Assembly: GCA_019054805.1 (NCBI GenBank) | Contig: JAHQIY010000041.1 | Location: 186,001-250,000, forward strand | Length of the DNA: 64,000 nucleotides | Source: Brachionus manjavacas | Taxonomy: Eukaryota > Rotifera > Eurotatoria > Ploima > Brachionidae | Reading direction: 5' to 3' | Part shown: piece after piece, positions 11,822 to 24,800 of the stretch | Layout of the letters: each line of letters opens with the position of its first letter | How positions within the stretch are numbered: position 1 is the stretch's first letter | Program-made: the position numbers and the translations under genes | Notes under the pieces: generated by a model | Databases searched by the model: none | What the model saw: only the letters and a program-made list of their open reading frames with translations | What the model was told of the DNA's origin: nothing

Positions 11822-12875
11822 TAAGTAGTAGTAGTAGTAGTTCTTGCTGCGACACCTAACATGTAGATTGTTTAAGCCCATCACCACCAATTGGCCGTGT
11901 AGAGCTGTAGCAGCCGATTCCATTGAACTTATCTAAAGCCATTTTAAAACTAGCTGTTGACTTGGATTTCACCACATTTTCTGGCAACGTATTCCAATGC
12001 GGAACTACTCTATTGAGAAAAATACACGCCTGGCATTTACTGCAGCCGCAAAATCGTTTCTAATTCGAGCTGGGAAACTTCCTCTCAGGACTCTGATGCT
12101 ATTTCCTCTTAACACCCCGGCTGGTCCCTTGTTTTCTGATTTTTTCACTAGATTCTTGACCAAGCTCACCTTTTCCATTCCATTCACTAATTTGTACATT
12201 TCAATCAAGTCCCCTCTCACTCTTCTTTCACTCAGCTTTGTCAGTCCTAATTTTGTCAGCCTAATTTCATACGGCATGTTTCTTACAGACAAAGGCATTT
12301 TTGTTGCCCTCTCTTGCACCTTTTCCAACGCATTCACGTCCATTTTCATACTTGGATTTCAAACCTGCACTGCGTAATCTAAATAACGTCTTACCATGGA
12401 TATGTATAATCTTACAAACAACCTTTTCTCTCTACTTGTAAACGTTCGCTTGAGCATTCCAAGCACCCTACTCGCTTTCGCACAAGCACTTTTCACTTGG
12501 CTGGTCCATTTTAAATCTGATGAAACTATCACTCAAGATCCCTTTCACACTCTGTGGTCACTAGTATAACATTTCTGTTGCTCTTTTGTGTATATTTATG
12601 CCTTTCATTTAGTCTGCCGAAATGCATTACTTTACATTTGTTAGCGCACAGTCCCATACGCCAAACCTCTATCCATTGACATACTGCTTCCGGATCTTTC
12701 TGTAACATCGCTCTCTCATAAACATTATTAATTATACCGAGTATTTTTGAGTCATCTGCACACAATTCCATTCTATTTGAAACGCAGTCAGGTAGGTCAT
12801 TTATGTAAAGAACAAATAGCAGGGGTCCAAGTACAGACCCTTGCGGAACTCCACTCAGTACCTCTGACTATCTAG
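11822..12875 (-). mobile_element. CR1/L2-like LINE, 5'-truncated, (CTA)n 3' tail
   Basis: Read on the minus strand from 12868, the sequence gives the RT segment GVPQGSVLGPLLF, then LCADDSK (the catalytic YADD box with Leu-Cys before ADD). A thumb region follows with LDYAVQV and ERATKM, and finally the typical C-terminal PHWNTLP pattern. Frame breaks occur near 12533 and 12010, and a TGA replaces a Trp codon near 12358. The element ends in a short UTR and a TAG/CTA trinucleotide tract at 11825-11841. The 5' part of the RT and the endonuclease are missing. It is a dead copy; a second 3' end of the same family lies at 14532-14760. Confidence 0.85.
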
Positions 12876-13840
12876 AAACTCAATCACCAAATTATTTTTT
12901 GCATTAAATGTGCAAAAAATATTTTTTTTACTCTAAAAAATGCAAAATTTTACTTTTATTAGAAAAATAGATTTCTGGATTAAATACGTAGATTAAAACT
13001 GAAGATTCTGTTAAAAAATTCAAACGATTCATAGAAAAATAAAAATATAAAAAAAATCCATTTCAACTTCATAGCTGCCTCTCTTTCGATTGTCTTCTTA
13101 TTCTTACTCCCAAGTTTCCTTTACCCTCTTTTTAGGAATTTCGATTTGTGTCTCGGCTAAAATCAAGTTCGCAAATTAGAACCATATTCTCACAAAATTT
13201 TCATAAAATTCACAAAATTTTTTTTTAAATAATATTTATAATAATAAAAAAAACTAATTAAAATAATATTTGGTCATTTTTTTTAAAATAAAACAGTTAT
13301 TTAAGGAAATTTAGTTTTAGTTCGTACTTTAAACTATTTTTGAAAAAAATTGTAAACACATGTTAAATTACTGCATTTAAACTGAATTTTCGATTTGTAA
13401 CCCCGCATTTTAAGACCACAGTTTACGGTATAGCTGCATTCTCTTAAAGTGAATTAATGAATAAAAAAAAGAATATATTTATGCAAAAAAGAATCAATTC
13501 AAAAAAGAATTTGTCAACAAATCTTGTTTTGGTTCAGTTTGGTAGGTTTTTGCTGCAACATATTTATTTTAATGTTATTCTAAAAAAAATAGATAATAAA
13601 AGAACTAAATACTTCGATTCAGGCTTTGTGAATTTCATTTCAATTTATTCTAAATCTAATAACTTTTTGGTGAAAAGGGATGAATTTATTTTCTTTAATT
13701 TTTTAACAATTTTGTTACACTTAATAATGAAAAATACTTTTAGTAATAAAGTGTGTTGGTACAGTACTTCTTTGATTTTCTGTTTTTACGTAATTTTACG
13801 TGTAATACCGTAAATCTTTATAAAATGTTTGACTGGGAAA
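12876..13840. other. Intergenic; partial second copy of the 10.2-kb hAT-like MITE interior
   Basis: Between about 13150 and 13320, sequence beginning ctaaaatcaagttcgcaaat is an inverted copy of the interior of the element at 10230-10723 (its 10380-10530 part). No terminal repeats were found here, so it is a fragment. Open stretches at 13457-13813 have the composition of noncoding AT-rich DNA. Confidence 0.45.
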
Positions 13841-13844
13841 CGAC

Positions 13845-13968
13845 TGGTTCAAATAACAGAACATTGATGTTCTGCCATGGTGTGCGCAAGATCTCAACCC
13901 AATCGAGAATGTTTGGTCATACATAGATGCCAAAATGGTAAACACTAAAGTTAGGAACTAATTCACTA
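13845..13968 (+). pseudogene. Tc1-like transposase, C-terminal fragment
   Basis: The plus strand encodes VLPWCAQDLNPIENVWSYI at about 13868-13925. This is the region around the last catalytic acidic residue of Tc1/mariner DDE transposases, where NPIENVW is the hallmark. A stop interrupts the stretch just upstream, and no other part of the transposase is found. Tc1-type terminal repeats occur elsewhere in the window (19010-20143), so this family has been active here. Confidence 0.75.
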
Positions 13969-14531
13969 AAATTCATCGATGAAATATTTTTTTAAAGATC
14001 ATAATTTATTTAATTGTTTAAAAATTAATTTTAATTTTCAAATAATTTTTAAGATAATAATAAGCAAAAAAATTTAATAAAAAAAAGGTTTATTTTCTAT
14101 TTTTTTTTAAACTGATTTTAATTATTACAATCACAGTTCATAATTTTGAGTCAAATAAAAAAGTTTTGAATTTCGTGAACTTTAAAAATTTTTTTTTTTA
14201 ATTTATGTAAAATTTGTGTTTAATTTGGGACGTCAGTAAATGTCACCACAAATTTAGAAAAAAAAATCACAAATTCAGTAAAAATATTATTATTTCATTA
14301 AAAAAAAACTAATTTTTTTTTTATTCACAAAATCAATAAAACGTTTCTAATAAAGCGAAACTCTCACAAATTAATTTATTAATTCACTAATTAAATAAAA
14401 CCTGCACTAAGTTGATAAATATATAACTAAAACATTACTCAATTAACTTATAATTAATTTTTAAAAATAACAGTACACGATTAAACTCGAGTTAAAGCCA
14501 TGGTCGAATTTTGATACAATGATCCTTGATA

Positions 14532-14760
14532 TAGTAGTAGTAATAGTAGTTTTTGCTGCGAAATCCTAACAAGTAGAAAATCTGAGCTCATTACCGCTTA
14601 AAGGCGTATGAAGCTTTAGAACCCAATTCTGTTAAACCTATCTAATGCTACTTTGAAGTCATTAACTGTCCTAGCTTTAACCACCTCCTCAGGAAGTCTA
14701 TTCCAGTGCGGAGCTACTTTGTTCGAGAAAAAAACGTGTCTAGCACTCACTGTGGCAGAA
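14532..14760 (-). mobile_element. CR1/L2-like LINE 3' end, second copy, (CTA)n tail
   Basis: The minus strand encodes the extreme C-terminus typical of these LINEs (VFFSNKVAPHWNRLPEEVV), followed by a stop, a short UTR and a TAG/CTA tract at 14532-14550. UTR and tail match the copy at 11822-12875, and the orientation is the same. Only about 230 bp remain. Confidence 0.8.
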
Positions 14761-15205
14761 ATGAACCAAATTCGCATTATTAACATCAATAAGGAAAATT
14801 GGAAATTAAGTAAATGTACATGTGCATTTTACTTAAACAATTATTTTTGTAACCACATATGGTTGCATATGGTTGTGCTTATAGATTGAAATTAATGAAT
14901 TTTGATAAGATAGGTCTGGATATTCCTATAAGCAACAAGCGCAAAAGAAAGATCCTATCAAAACAAAATCTGCACTCGAATCTCAACCATCTGAGTTAGT
15001 CTCAAACAAAGAAATTTGCATTGAATCATTCGAAGACGATGACTAAGAAGATGATGCTGTCAAAATGACAACCAAGAGAGCAATTATGGAGAAAACAAAT
15101 GAAATCAAAAGCTCAAGCATTCAAAAAAGTTGTGAGAAGTGTAACGCAAAAATGTTAAAAAAAGAGGCTTTTATTGTCCAAATGGTTGTCCAATAATAAA
15201 TAGAT
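14761..15205 (+). pseudogene. MULE-type transposase C-terminus with SWIM zinc finger
   Basis: A segment at about 14800-14860 reads CTCAFYLNNYFCNHI, a SWIM motif (CxC..CxH) typical of the C-terminal part of Mutator-like transposases. After it come a basic KRKRK stretch and a polar tail ending in a four-cysteine ribbon-like segment near 15125-15190. Stops and frame shifts break the frame. The N-terminal zinc finger and catalytic domain are absent; the 5' side abuts the LINE 3' end. Confidence 0.65.
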
Positions 15206-15720
15206 AATTTTTTTATTTTTTTTTATGTAATTTTTTTTACTTAATTAGTGAATAAAATTAAAATAAAGTTATTATTTAATTGAATTAGTGTTTTTTCATC
15301 TTTTTTTGTGTTATTTTTCTGAAATAAATATTATAAACTGCATTAGTTAGTTGTTTATTGATTGTGTTATTTTTTTACTTAATTAGTGAAGATTTTTACT
15401 GGATTTGTGGATAGATATTATTTATGCTCTTTAATTTGAAAAGTATAATTAAATTGATTTTTTGTAATCTAGGAGATGATATTTTTTTTAAAAGATTTGA
15501 ATATTTTTAAAATATTTAATTAAAATTAAAAATTCAACAATATATTTTAAATTCATTTTAATTCAATATAAAAAAATTTATTGAAATAAAAGAAAAATCG
15601 ATAAAATTAATATTGTTCTTTGATGAAACAATATGAATTTGATCACTCAAATTCGATTTAAATTTTTTCCTTTTCAAATTAAATGATTTCATATTACTAA
15701 GCCAAATTGGATTAAAAAAA
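15206..15720. other. Spacer between MULE remnant and cotransporter 3' end
   Basis: AT-rich, with no gene or repeat recognised. Confidence 0.5.
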
Positions 15721-15726
15721 TTTATT
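15721..15726 (-). promoter_or_regulatory. Poly(A) signal of the K-Cl cotransporter gene
   Basis: AATAAA on the minus strand, about 77 nt after the stop codon at 15805-15803. Position and exact hexamer fit a polyadenylation signal, although such hexamers are common by chance at this AT content. Confidence 0.5.
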
Positions 15727-15802
15727 GAAGATAAATAATTAATAATTAGATGAGTTAAATTATTGTATAAAACAAACTAGAATAAAAAATTTAGGATTAA
15801 TT

Positions 15803-15894
15803 CTAAGAAAAAATTGTGATAACTTCGCGACCAGATCCTCTAACCAACAATGCTCTATTTAATCCTTCAGTTGCAGCATTGATATAAGTCAAAT
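15803..15894 (-). CDS. kcc: kcc exon 13 (terminal)
   Basis: Thirty residues ending [15 protein letters not shown] and TAG, the invariant KCC C-terminus. The acceptor TTATTAG completes a Tyr codon begun in exon 12. Confidence 0.95.
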
Positions 15895-18800
15895 CTAATA
15901 AAAATTTAAACTAAAAAAAAGCAAAAAAAAACAATTTAAAAAGATTACAATTATAATCGGCGCTTCCTTGGTTTTTAGGCGGCGCCGGAATATTCATCAA
16001 AACCAGACTTGAATCTTTTGATTTTTCTAGAATTTTTTTATTCAACTCAACTGCAGAGTGCATTTTTCGCATGGTCTCTGTTTGAAATACTGACGGTCTC
16101 GAGTGATCCTTGGTCACAGAAAATGTGTACTGATTAGTCTCTGAATGGGGCTGTAATAAATTCGAATTTAATTTATTCAATTGATCATGAATAGAATCTG
16201 GCTTTTCTAAATTCTTGGGCACACTATTTCTTCTGAGCCTGTCTAGTAAAATTTGTGGCTCGGCGTCCACTCTCTTTTCATTTAGCTTCATAGTTTTAAC
16301 AAGCTCTTCCCTCTCGTGTAATTTCAAAGTTTTTTCGTAGGTATAAGCGGAAATTTCCGCATCGTTCATCTCAATTACATCTACTTCAGCCTCAATCCTC
16401 AAATGATACATATATTGGAGTAGGTCGTTTTTGATCTGCACGCTGTGCTCGTTTTCTCTGGCCACAGTAAACACTCTCAGTTTACATTTTTGCCAAATCT
16501 TGTGCTCTTTGAGCAAGAATACAATTAAAAGCAATAAGCCACCGTCATGAATAATCCACCATAAATCAATATTTCCATTTTGAATATCTGTTTTGCTATT
16601 GACCGGCCATGTTTCAATACCTTTTGTGATTATCAATGCTGAGCCATTGGTATTACAGAATCGCAGGGTTTCTTGGTGAAAATTTGGTGAAAAATAAATC
16701 ATAAAAATGAACTTAATTATAGACTTACGCACAAATGATGACAAATTCAGTGTGTTGCTTGTGTCTTCATTGTTTGGATGTTCACTCTTAAAAAATTCCT
16801 TATTCCAACGTTCTGGCCAGTTGATGACAACTGTGTTGTGACGCAGACCACCCAAACCCTCGGTTTGAATCCTTGAAAATTAGGAAAAATTTTCAAAAAC
16901 AATTTTCTAATAATTTTTTCAAGGAGAGCCGAATAGGAAAAAAAATCCCAATGTGCTTTTTGGGTGATGATATTGAGTCAAGTATCAAATATGAAAATTT
17001 TCATTTTTTTCTCAAATTTAAAACTTATGAGCATCTATTATTCCAAATCCAATTAAATCCAAATTGAGCATTTGGATCTATTCTAGAATACTTGGAATAA
17101 TTAAAACAAGCTTTTTCTATTTTTTTCCTAAAAAAATTTTTGGTTAGTTTTAAAATTTTTTAAAGTTTAAACAGCTTCAAATAAAAATACAGAACCTAAA
17201 AAAGAGGCCGCGGTAGATCTAAGAAAAAATAAAACAAATTACAAAACTATTTTCCTTAACATATTTACTTAAATTTTCATAATTATTCTTTAATTTTCTT
17301 AAATTTTGATAAATTGCATTTTTTTATTTTAATTTTTCATATTTTCTTTCTAAAAATTTCAATAAATTTTCAATAAAATACTAAAAAAAAATTGCTGTAC
17401 TTTCATTAATTTTAGTTATTAAAATAATAATTTATAGAGAAAAGTCCAGTAATCTAAGAGACTGCTTTTTGTATATTTAAGAAATAATATTTTTTAGGAG
17501 ATTTTGAAAAAATAATTTTCAAGTATTATTATTTTTTCAAAATTTTTTTTTTATTTAGAACAAAAAAATCCAGATTCCTGTTTAAATTTAATTTAATTTA
17601 TAAGGGTAAAGAAATACAATGCAAATACCATTCTACGTATTTTTTGGCGTTATTTTACGTAATATTGAGTAATTTTTTACAAAAGAAATACTCTTAATTA
17701 TTAAAAAAATAATTTGATGACTTTGACTTTAATTTGGTACTTTCAAACATCGGTTTAAAGTAAATTCTTGTCAGATGAATTTAATGTTTAAAAATAATTG
17801 TCAAAAATTCAGCTGTTGTTTTTTCACACAAAGGCTATTAAAATTTTGTATCAAAATACTCAGATTAAATTAAAGCAATATCTTTTGAAATTAAAAAATT
17901 TTGTTCGTTAAATTCGAATTGACATTAATTGAATGCTTATCTGATTTTTGACATTAGAATAATTTACAGTGATTAAAGTTAAACTGTGTAATGGGTAAGA
18001 TTACATTATTTTACGTTAATTTACGTCAGTTAATGTAAGCTTAGAAAATATTAGGTGTTTTTGCTCTGGGAAGCTCCGTCCTTTGGCTGCAACCCAGACA
18101 ATCTTTGCTTCAAAGTGGACTTTAAGGCATTTTTAATTGCATAAAGTGTTTTTTTATTTTCAAAATCATCTATTGGCAAAAAAAATTTAGGTACTTTACT
18201 AATATAAACATTAACTTAAAAAAATATGACACAAAATTACTTTTATTACATTTAACGCAATTATCCGAATTAAGTGACATGTCACTATAGAATCATTTAC
18301 ATGTTATAACAGAGTGTCACTAAAATAGAGTACTCTATTCTAAAGACATGTCACTCAATTCGGATGATTACGTTAGTTGTGTAATTTTACGAAATATTAC
18401 ATTCAATTTTGTTTTGAAAAGATATATTTCAGTTTTTTTGGCCGTAAGCGTTTTCGGCCAAATTTTAAAGGATCTTTAAAGATATTTTTGAGAAAAATGT
18501 ACGATAACCTCTAAAAAAACTCCACAAATTTCTCCAAAATTTCGTCAAAGATCCTTTAAAATTTAGTTGACTGGGTAAGTAGTGCTCCAAACACTGTAAA
18601 CTTATTTCTGAAACTTACTGTATTAGTAAAGTACCTATATTTTTGCCAATATTTGTATTTGTATTGTATTGCCAATAGATGATTTTGAAAATAAAAAAAC
18701 ATTTAATGCAATTAAAAATCATTCGAAAAGTAAAACAATAAATCTTTTGTATTAATAAATAAAAAACTAATAAAAAATTTTATTTTTATACTTTTATTTT

Positions 18801-21800
18801 GATAAATGTTTTTGATAAAAGATTTTTATTTCAAATTTGTGAGTTTGACCAGCCTTTATCATTTTTTATTACAATCTTAATTACCTGTTTTATTCGATTT
18901 ATATTTTTCATGCATTTTTGTCTCGTTAAGACTTTTACAGCCCGTTTTCGTTTTTGTTAGTTCTACTGCCCAATATTTTTAAAAACAAAAATTCACTAAG
19001 TGTGTCATACAGTGCTGCTACGATACCTTGAATTCACCATATTTCACGTAAATTATGGTAAATTTACGATATTGTACCATATTTACCGTAAAATATGGTA
19101 ATCTAAAAAAGGGTATTTTTCGTAAAATAACGATGATTATCGTAAATTACTGATAATTGTTGTAAAATTCAGTGAAAAAAAAAAATTCCAAAATTTCTCG
19201 AATAAAACCGATTTTCGGGGTTATGAAGTTCGTTTCAATTCAGAAAAACTTGAATAACTTTTTTACTAAAAGAGGTAATTTAGTTCTGTAAAATGCTTAA
19301 TGGTTAAGCAACTTTGCTTAATCCAAAAATATATGTCTGTAAAAACTCTGCAATGTAATTGCACACTTGATTGGAATACTTTTTAATGGGCTGCAAAATG
19401 CAGAAAATTGCAGAGTATTTTGCGGACTTATTTTACTGCATTAAGCAAATTTGCTTATAATTAAGCATTTTACAGAACTGAATCATCTCTTTTAGTAAAA
19501 AAGTTATTCAAGTTTTTCTGAATTGAAATGATCGAATTGAAACGAAATTCACAACCACCCGATTTTTATCAAAAAAAATTTTTTTTTGAAACATTTCTAG
19601 GTTGTTAGGATTGTAATTGAAAGAAATAGTGACCGGTCAGAACATTAAATTCTGATTGTATTTTTTTTTTATAAAGCTCTATGATTTTTGATAGTTTCTG
19701 TATTTAATAAAATAATTTGTTCGTACTTAAATATTTAAATATTAATTTTAATATTTGGTTTAAAAAAAATTGAATGTAATAATAAAAAATTTGTGATTTC
19801 TTGCCATTTTTCGCCTTATTACAGATACAAATATTATTAGAAATAATTCTCCTTGAGTTTTTTTTCGGTAAATTTTGGTCAAAAAATTCAATCGAATTTT
19901 AATTTTTTTTCTTTTTCAAAAATCCAAAAAATTATTTTTTCATGAAAATCGGTTTATTCGAGAATTTTTGGAATTTTTTTTTTCACTGAATTTTACAACA
20001 ATTATCAGTAATTTACGATAATCATCGTTATTTTACGAAAAATACCCTTTTTTAGATTACCATATTTTACGGTAAATATGGTACAATATCGTAAATTTAC
20101 CATAATTTACGTGAAATATGGTGAATTCAAGGTAGCAGCACTGTATTTGGTAAAATTAAATTTTTTTTACCAAGTCCATTTGATATAAGATTATGTAATT
20201 TTACCAAATTAAAAGTAATATTACGTAAAATAAAGTAAAATGGTATTTAAATTGTATTCTTAACTACTGTAGTTATTTTTCGGATACAATTTTTTTGTAA
20301 ATAATTTTCTACGGAAATAAAAAAAGAGGAATCATTTTCTAAACAGGGATATTTTATTTTGCCGAAACTTAATTTTGCCGAAACTTAATTTTGCTGATAG
20401 AAATTTTGTATGAGCTGATGCAAGGAGATTTGTTTTAATTCTAAATTTTTCTTTTTGTTCAATTTAAAAAAGGTGGCAGATGATACAAGACCCCAATGTG
20501 GTTAGTACTTACAAGTGGCAAATTCCCTCCTCAACACTGGATGCGACTAAACTGTCGCTGAATCCTTTTGCTTTGTAATCATTCATGAGTTTAGTCAATT
20601 CCTTTGACAAAAATATGAAAAAAAAACAAAAAAATAAGAATAAAAATTCACTGATTTGCAGGCTCTAGCTAGATGCGAATCTTTGATATAATCTCCTTTT
20701 ATAACAGTTGCCGACACAAATAATCCTTTGCCAGCTTTGAGTTGAGAAGCAAACGCAAAACTTCCAGGACACTGTACTGCTATTTCATACTGTTGATTTT
20801 GCTTAATAATTGTTGTGTCATCCGACTGCTTTATTTGTACCGCTGGCTCATTTTGTTTGATGCTACATTTGGCCAACAATAAGATTTGGGGCCGCCAGTT
20901 CTTGACATGTGGCGGAGATGTTTCTAACTTGAGAAGAGCATATCTAGCTGCACTCATGGACAAACCTTGAATTCCATCACCCCATTCCTTTTCAGCCCTT
21001 GGGTGAAAAAAATTTGAATTCAAAAAAAATTTTTTTTTTTAATTTTGAATCCTACCCTTTGAACTCGATGTACTTGTAAATAACTATAGCTATCATGACA
21101 GCAATAATGGCATAGAACCACTTGACAATGAACATTATTAAAAGACACAGAAACAACCCTAGCACTGATAGACTCCAATGATAATACTTGTATCTAGGAC
21201 GCCAATTAGGGGTCTTTAGAATTGTCTGCAGAGCACAGGCCATGTTAATGAAGCCATAGCACATCAGAAAGAACATGGTAATCAATGGATTTAGGTAGTC
21301 AATATTGCCGAGCAGAATGCCGCACCAACAAAAGAACAAAGTCAAAATGGACGCTCTAAACGGTTCACCCCGGTAGTTTTGTGAAAAAGGCTTCAAGAAT
21401 GGTATGATGTCATCACTGGCCACAGCTTGTAAAAGTCTTGGAGCGCCGGTTAAACTTTGCATGCCTGCACCAAAAGTAGAAAAAAATGCGCCGAACATAA
21501 TCACCCATTTGTTCGGCCATGCCAGAATTGCAACCAGTAATTTTTTGTCTATGCTGTCACCAAATTTGTCTCTTAGCAAAAGACCATCGACACATGCAGC
21601 AAACGTGAACACGTTAGACATATCTTTTTGAATGATAATAAAAGATTAGGAATATTTAATAATAATCCCTTGAGTTTTTTTCTACTAGAAACATTTGAAC
21701 CTCTTCTATCGCCAAAGCTTGTCAAAAACATATACAGTGTTGAATTAAGTAAAATATTACAAGACGAAAAATAAAGATTTTTTGAAATTTAAAAAAATGA

Positions 21801-24800
21801 ACTTTTTTCTTTAAAAAAAAGGATTTTCGATCTGACTTTCAATTTTTTTTTGTTTTTTTCTTAAAATATTTAAAAATATTTTTTTTTATTATTTTTTCTG
21901 AAAATAATTGAATTTTTTTTCAAGTTCATGTAAATCAATGAAAATTTTTTTGTTACTCCAAAACTCTAATTTTTTAAATCTAATAGAACTTTAATTTAAA
22001 AACCTCTCTTTGAACCCTATGACGAAGTAAACAAGAGTTTAGGGGAAACATTTTTTGCAAAATAGAATTTAAAATAAAAAACGGGAAAGAATAACGGCGA
22101 AAAAAAATTTGAAATTTATATCTTTTGATAGTTTTGAATCTCCGCTACAAGTTTATATGCTCGATTAAGATATATGTATTTCTGTTCCGTACTAAAAGTG
22201 CCTCAAAGATAAGTACCTTAAAAATCCGACTAATTTTGTATTTTTAATCAGCTTTGGAATCCACTGTCCATTCACCAAAAGAACATATCTAATTTTTCTA
22301 GTTAATTAGATTAAAGCTCTCCTTTATGAAAATATATGTTTTTTTCTATTTGGCCTTTTTTATGATATTTTTATGTAATTTTAAAATTGCGTGACAATTC
22401 GAGCCCCAGCTGGTTTGCCTCAAAAAGTATTTTTTCTCAAGACATTTAATTTTACATTAGAAAAACAAAATATTCCGGTACCACCGATTCCTTTTTGTTT
22501 AAGTACTCAGCAACGATGATTAAAATATCAATTCAAACTGAAAATTGTGAATAAATATAATTTTATATTTAAAATTTTAATAAGAAAATTTCAAAAAAAA
22601 TTTTTTCAACTCGCCAGTCCTCTTAAGCTAAAAATATCAACACTGTTTATGCTTAAGTAAGACAAAACTTTTAAAATTGCATAAAACTCTTTGAAAAATA
22701 ATCATTATCGTAATAATTATTTTATTTTAATATAGAAATTATTTGTAAATTACTTTATTTTGCAAAATTGAAGTTTATGATCACATTTTCATGATCATGC
22801 TCAATATTCATCTTAAAAAAAAGATTTTTTAATATTTTTAATTAAAAATTAAGTGCCGAGCCACATCTTCGTGTTTAACCAAATCCAAGTCCACTGTGCA
22901 AATTCTGTATGCATAAAATCTTTGCATAGATTTGCAGGCATGAAAAATTCATTTTAAGTTTAACTTTGAAAATTTGCTTCTGCAATATAATTAAAAATTA
23001 CTTAAAAACCTTCTTTTAATGATGATATTTGGGCATGATCATTAAATTTGATCATAAGATTTAACTTGCCATTTTTTCTTAATTTAAGTTAATCTTCAGT
23101 TGTATTGATTTTTTTTTGTGATTTTAAAAGTAACAAAGAAATTCTAAAACTTAATTTGAATATTTAATTTTAAAATTTAAATTTCATCGCCAGAATTGGC
23201 GTTAATTGAAAAAAAAAAATTAATTTTGATTTTTGACAATAATTAATAAGAAAAAAATGCTATTTCCTTGAGATTATTTGAAATCAATGTCAAACTTTAT
23301 TAGACTTGACGTGACTTTTATAATTTTCATTTAGATAATTCCATAAATTTCATTAATTTATCAAATCAATTAACTGGTCCAGACTTTTCTATTTTCTAAG
23401 TAAGAATTATTTGGGAATCTTTTAAAAAATTTGAAAAAAAAAACATTTTCTAAATTTTGGTTTATTTTTTTCTTGGGGTACCCCAAACAAAATTTTAGGT
23501 AAAAGTAATTTTTTCTATTCTGATGTCTAATTTTTTCTTCGAAATTACCCTTTAAATATTCGTCTTCTCTTCTTAAATTATTTTTAAAAAAATAAATAAA
23601 ACAAAAATATAAGCCGTAATTTAATATAAGCCGAAATAAGGGGTCTTGGAATGTGACGATTATATTTATTTTTTAATGAAAATTTAATTTTTGATATATG
23701 AGTTAATATGCACCCTAAATAAAATACTATTCTGATGCCAATAAAGCACCTAAATTTCTTTTATCAACTAATTTTTTTTACCAACAAAAAAAATTTTATC
23801 AAAAAATTCGTTTATTTAAATTCCAATTATTTTACCTTGCTGATAATCCATTTTCAACGCCACTAAATTAATTTATTTTCACTTAAAAAATGTTTGTTTT
23901 TTAAAGTTTTTTAAGGTCATGTCCAATTTGGGATCATGGGATCAGTCAAATCATGCCGGGTTGGTGAACATAGATTTTTTTATCAAAAAAATTAAAAAAT
24001 GATTACTAAAAATAATTTTATGAAATTACAAAAAGCATCTTCAGTCAATTATTTTAACACACCGTAAAAGGTGCCACATGTTGTGGAACATTTAAGTCTA
24101 TATTTGATGGATCAAAATTCAAATGGATATTTAATGATCACAAAAAAATAAAATTTTTAACAAATTTTTTTTAGTTCACGAAAATTTTCTTAAAATAAAA
24201 TTTGATCAAATGTGATCATCAAAAGTGTGACCAAAAAAAATCTATATTCACCAACCCAGCATGATTTGACTGATCACAGATCAAGTGAACAAATGATCAA
24301 AATTTGGACCCTTTTTTTGATAAAGGTAAAACATTTAAGAAATGTCAAACTCTGGAAGCAGCTCTTCTCAATATTAATCACTCAATTCTTTGGGTTTCAC
24401 CAAACTATACTAATGAAGAATAAAATGATACAACAAGTGGAAAAAAAAAGATATAGTGAAGATTTGCCAATTCCAGTGAATCCAGAAGCAAGGTAAAGTA
24501 ATAATTAGCTGAAAAAAGAAATTCTTCCTTAAACAAAGTGATGTTTAGATAAAGGATTTTTTCTGTTTTTTTTTTGATGTAGAAAAAAGCCACCATAAAA
24601 AAATAAAATTTAAAATTTACAAATAAATGAAGTGACTAGAACTGCAGCCAAAGTTCCTCTTGGAATACTTCTTGATGGATCTTTTAAATCACCGGATCGA
24701 TTTGATCCAGCCATAATGCCAGTTACCGATGGAAAATAGATGCCAATCAAAATTAGAAAAGAAGTCAAGTCTTTGTTCAAAATTTCTACTTCCGGAATTC

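Larger units (their letters stand above)
17550..20350. repeat. Nest of inverted repeats in kcc intron 10
   Basis: The outer arms are imperfect inverted copies: 17560-17675 (aatccagattcctgttt ... ataccattctacg) against 20205-20350. Inside sit a second pair, 18131-18216 against 18607-18715, a 123-bp MITE (18253-18375), a hairpin TTTGGCCG..CGGCCAAA near 18436-18466, a short pair ttttaaaggatctttaaa against aaagatcctttaaaatt (about 18463-18482 and 18546-18565), and a 1.1-kb Tc1-like element (19010-20143). The outer pair may be the ends of a 2.8-kb element into which the others inserted. No transposase ORF is seen. Confidence 0.7.

Noticed and set aside
11825-11841. TAG trinucleotide tract as an independent microsatellite
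   Set aside because: It directly abuts the 3' UTR of a LINE, and the second copy at 14532-14550 has the same arrangement, so it is the element's tail.
13457-13813. 118-codon ORF
   Set aside because: Lys/Asn/Phe/Ile-rich peptide of the type expected from AT-rich noncoding DNA; no homology recognised.
24212-24496. 94-codon ORF
   Set aside because: Starts inside the right terminal repeat of a MITE and continues into intron sequence.
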